Shown here one piece after another: positions 16,511 to 17,477 of a stretch of DNA of 17,477 bases. The DNA is from Inquilinus sp. (lineage in GTDB: Bacteria > Pseudomonadota > Alphaproteobacteria > DSM-16000 > Inquilinaceae): the NCBI GenBank assembly GCA_013003675.1, contig JABDIP010000200.1:1-17477 (forward strand). Direction: 5' to 3'. The notes beneath the pieces were generated by a model. It was not told the DNA's origin. It was given only the letters and a program-made list of their open reading frames with translations, and searched no databases. Position numbers and translations under genes: made by a program. The first letter of the stretch is position 1. Every line of letters starts with the position of its first letter.

Positions 16511-16565
16511 CTGAATGGAGGTCCATGTCGCGCCGCTCGCCAAGGAGGACACCGGCGACCGGGGA
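16511..16565 (+). repeat. Copy 2 of the direct repeat: degenerate aspS 3'-end remnant
   Basis: The 34 bases at 16532-16565 match the aspS end at 15508-15541 at 28 positions. Weaker similarity reaches back to CTGAA (16511-16515, like 15479-15483), and GAGGTCCATGTC (16518-16529) matches 15485-15496 at 8 of 12. Translated in the aspS-like frame it gives EVHVAPLAKEDTGD against ELHI-(RVAK)-PLAKKDVGD. Relative to aspS it has lost nine bases, gained one or more near 16516 and lost the stop codon, so it is not functional. Confidence 0.6.
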
Positions 16566-16600
16566 AGCCGGCCGGCCGAGCCTGCCGGCAGATCCGAAGG

Positions 16601-17299
16601 TCATCCGGGGCGGGAACTGCGCTGGTCCCGCCGCGCCGCCTTGCATTCATAGAGCCTGGCATCGGCGGCGGCGATCAGCGCGTCGGGGGTGGCGCCGGCG
16701 TCATAGGATACCGCGCCGACGCTGACGCGCAGCGGGATCGGTGTGCCGCGCCATACCAGCGCCTGCGCTTCGGCGAGCGCCGCCAGCGTCTCGATCCGGG
16801 TCATTCCGCCCGCGATCCGGCAGCGGGTCAGCAGGATGGCGAATTCGTCGCCGCCAAGGCGCGCCACCACGTCGGTCTCCCGCACATTCCGTCGTAGGGC
16901 TTCGGCGAATTGGCGCAGCACGGCATCGCCGGCCGGATGGCCGTGGCGGTCGTTGACCTGCTTCAGGTGGTCGAGGTCGCAGAGCGCCAGCACGCCGGTT
17001 TCACCGTGCCGCTTGGCGGCCGCCAGGTGGCGGCGCAGATGGTCGAGGAAGCCGCGCCGGTTGCCGAGGCCGGTCAGATCGTCGGTGGCGCTGAGGTGTT
17101 CCAGATGGGCGATGCGCTGGCGTTGCGCGGCCAACATCGCCTCGGCCTCGCGAACCACTTCCAGCGCGTGACGGACCACCGCCGGAGCGCCGGGTGCCTG
17201 ATTCAGCAGGTCGGCCAGGCTGGAAAACGCTGCGTCGAGACCGGCCGGGTCGATGAGAGCCGGGGCCGGTTCGGGGTGACTGCGGATCGGCGAGGCCAT
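16601..17299 (-). CDS. GGDEF domain protein, probable diguanylate cyclase
   Basis: A 232-residue protein predicted to make cyclic di-GMP from two GTP. The N-terminal 70 residues are helical, ending in a Gln/Arg-rich coiled-coil-like stretch, with no recognised sensor domain and no membrane segment, so it should be cytosolic. The catalytic domain runs from DDLTGLGNRRGF (73-84) to the C-terminus. It includes CDLDHLKQVND (107-117, metal-binding Asp), the signature GGDEF (149-153) and the inhibitory I-site RETD (140-143) exactly five residues before it, so product feedback is likely. VSVGAVSY (193-200) is another conserved block. The start chosen is the ATG at 17299, with AAAGGGA about 11 bases upstream. 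In-frame ATGs at 17329 and 17362 would add 10 or 21 residues and cannot be excluded. No neighbour suggests a signal. Confidence 0.9.
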   Translation of the reverse strand: MASPIRSHPEPAPALIDPAGLDAAFSSLADLLNQAPGAPAVVRHALEVVREAEAMLAAQRQRIAHLEHLSATDDLTGLGNRRGFLDHLRRHLAAAKRHGETGVLALCDLDHLKQVNDRHGHPAGDAVLRQFAEALRRNVRETDVVARLGGDEFAILLTRCRIAGGMTRIETLAALAEAQALVWRGTPIPLRVSVGAVSYDAGATPDALIAAADARLYECKAARRDQRSSRPG

Positions 17300-17477
17300 G
17301 GCGTGTCGGCATCCCTTTGGTGGCGGCATCGGGTTGACGCCGCCACACGTAGCAAGCGGCATGCCACCGGACGGGCGCTGGTTCCCGGCACCTCGCGCTG
17401 TGCGCGTCGGGCGCCGCCGGGCAGAAGCTGCCGCCCCGGCAGGGCTTGCCGGGCGGGGGAAGGGGAGTGGGGCGGCC
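17300..17477. other. Upstream region of the GGDEF gene, no gene seen
   Basis: GC-rich sequence without a convincing reading frame. CCCGGCA (17435-17441) pairs with TGCCGGG (17447-17453), and GGCAG (17420-17424) pairs with CTGCC (17428-17432). No T-run follows, and such stems are frequent by chance at this GC content. Confidence 0.4.

Larger units (their letters stand above)
16245..16600. other. 356-bp gap: AT-rich promoter region, then decayed sequence
   Basis: No convincing gene is seen. The first part is AT-rich and holds the promoter candidate of the membrane protein. Open frames over 16287-16514 lack a good start and do not read like protein. An 8-bp perfect inverted repeat, TCGTCGAT (16451-16458) with ATCGACGA (16470-16477), has no T-run. 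From about 16511 to 16565 the sequence resembles the 3' end of aspS. The rest up to the GGDEF stop is GC-rich and featureless. Confidence 0.6.

Noticed and set aside
16287..16514. A 75-codon plus-strand frame before the aspS-like remnant
   Set aside because: It starts with TTG without a ribosome binding site and has Arg/Trp/Pro-rich, irregular sequence. Not supported as a gene.
17431..17456. GC-rich stem near the window end as a possible terminator
   Set aside because: It lacks a T-run, and similar stems are frequent by chance in this composition.

Overview
The window reads as a chromosomal stretch of a high-GC alphaproteobacterium, probably of the Rhodospirillales. The evidence is the strong GC bias at third codon positions, the HdaA-type replication regulator, the tiny alphaproteobacterial aa3 oxidase subunit IV and the gene order purN-purM / DUF2066 / AI-2E permease / hdaA / phosphatase / ppk / ppx / rnd / aspS. 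I recognise this order only from memory and have not searched for it.

Layout. 95-1966 (-) encodes an ABC-F ribosome-associated ATPase, divergent from ndk (2103-2525, +). A 47-residue oxidase subunit IV (2541-2684, -) follows. purM and purN (3485-4576 and 2838-3488, -) overlap by four bases as a purine operon. A 13-bp perfect inverted repeat separates purM from the divergent exported DUF2066 protein (4651-5805). An AI-2E-type permease (5999-7141) and hdaA (7146-7826) are four bases apart and probably co-transcribed. A SixA-like phosphatase (7840-8355, -) is divergent from ppk (8511-10658). ppx (10813-12318) follows ppk across a 154-bp gap that contains a large folded inverted-repeat structure. 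rnd (12377-13570, -) is convergent with ppx and divergent from aspS (13727-15538). The last part holds an AT-richer segment with one orphan four-helix membrane protein (15690-16244, -), then a GGDEF protein (16601-17299, -).

How the genes work together. ndk, purM and purN serve nucleotide supply. ppk and ppx make and degrade polyphosphate, and the ppk promoter region contains a Pho-box-like repeat exactly 10 bp upstream of a -10 hexamer. hdaA links replication initiation to the sliding clamp. rnd and aspS belong to RNA maturation and translation.

Most of the window is ordinary housekeeping. The part that is not is 15.5-16.6 kb. The 3' end of aspS is imperfectly repeated about 1 kb downstream, and the DNA between the copies is markedly poorer in GC (about 43% over 16141-16320 by hand count). 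It holds a truncated-looking reading frame and a self-contained membrane-protein gene. This looks like a small insertion, or the scar of an allele replacement, at the aspS 3' end. I found no RNA genes, CRISPR arrays or complete mobile elements.
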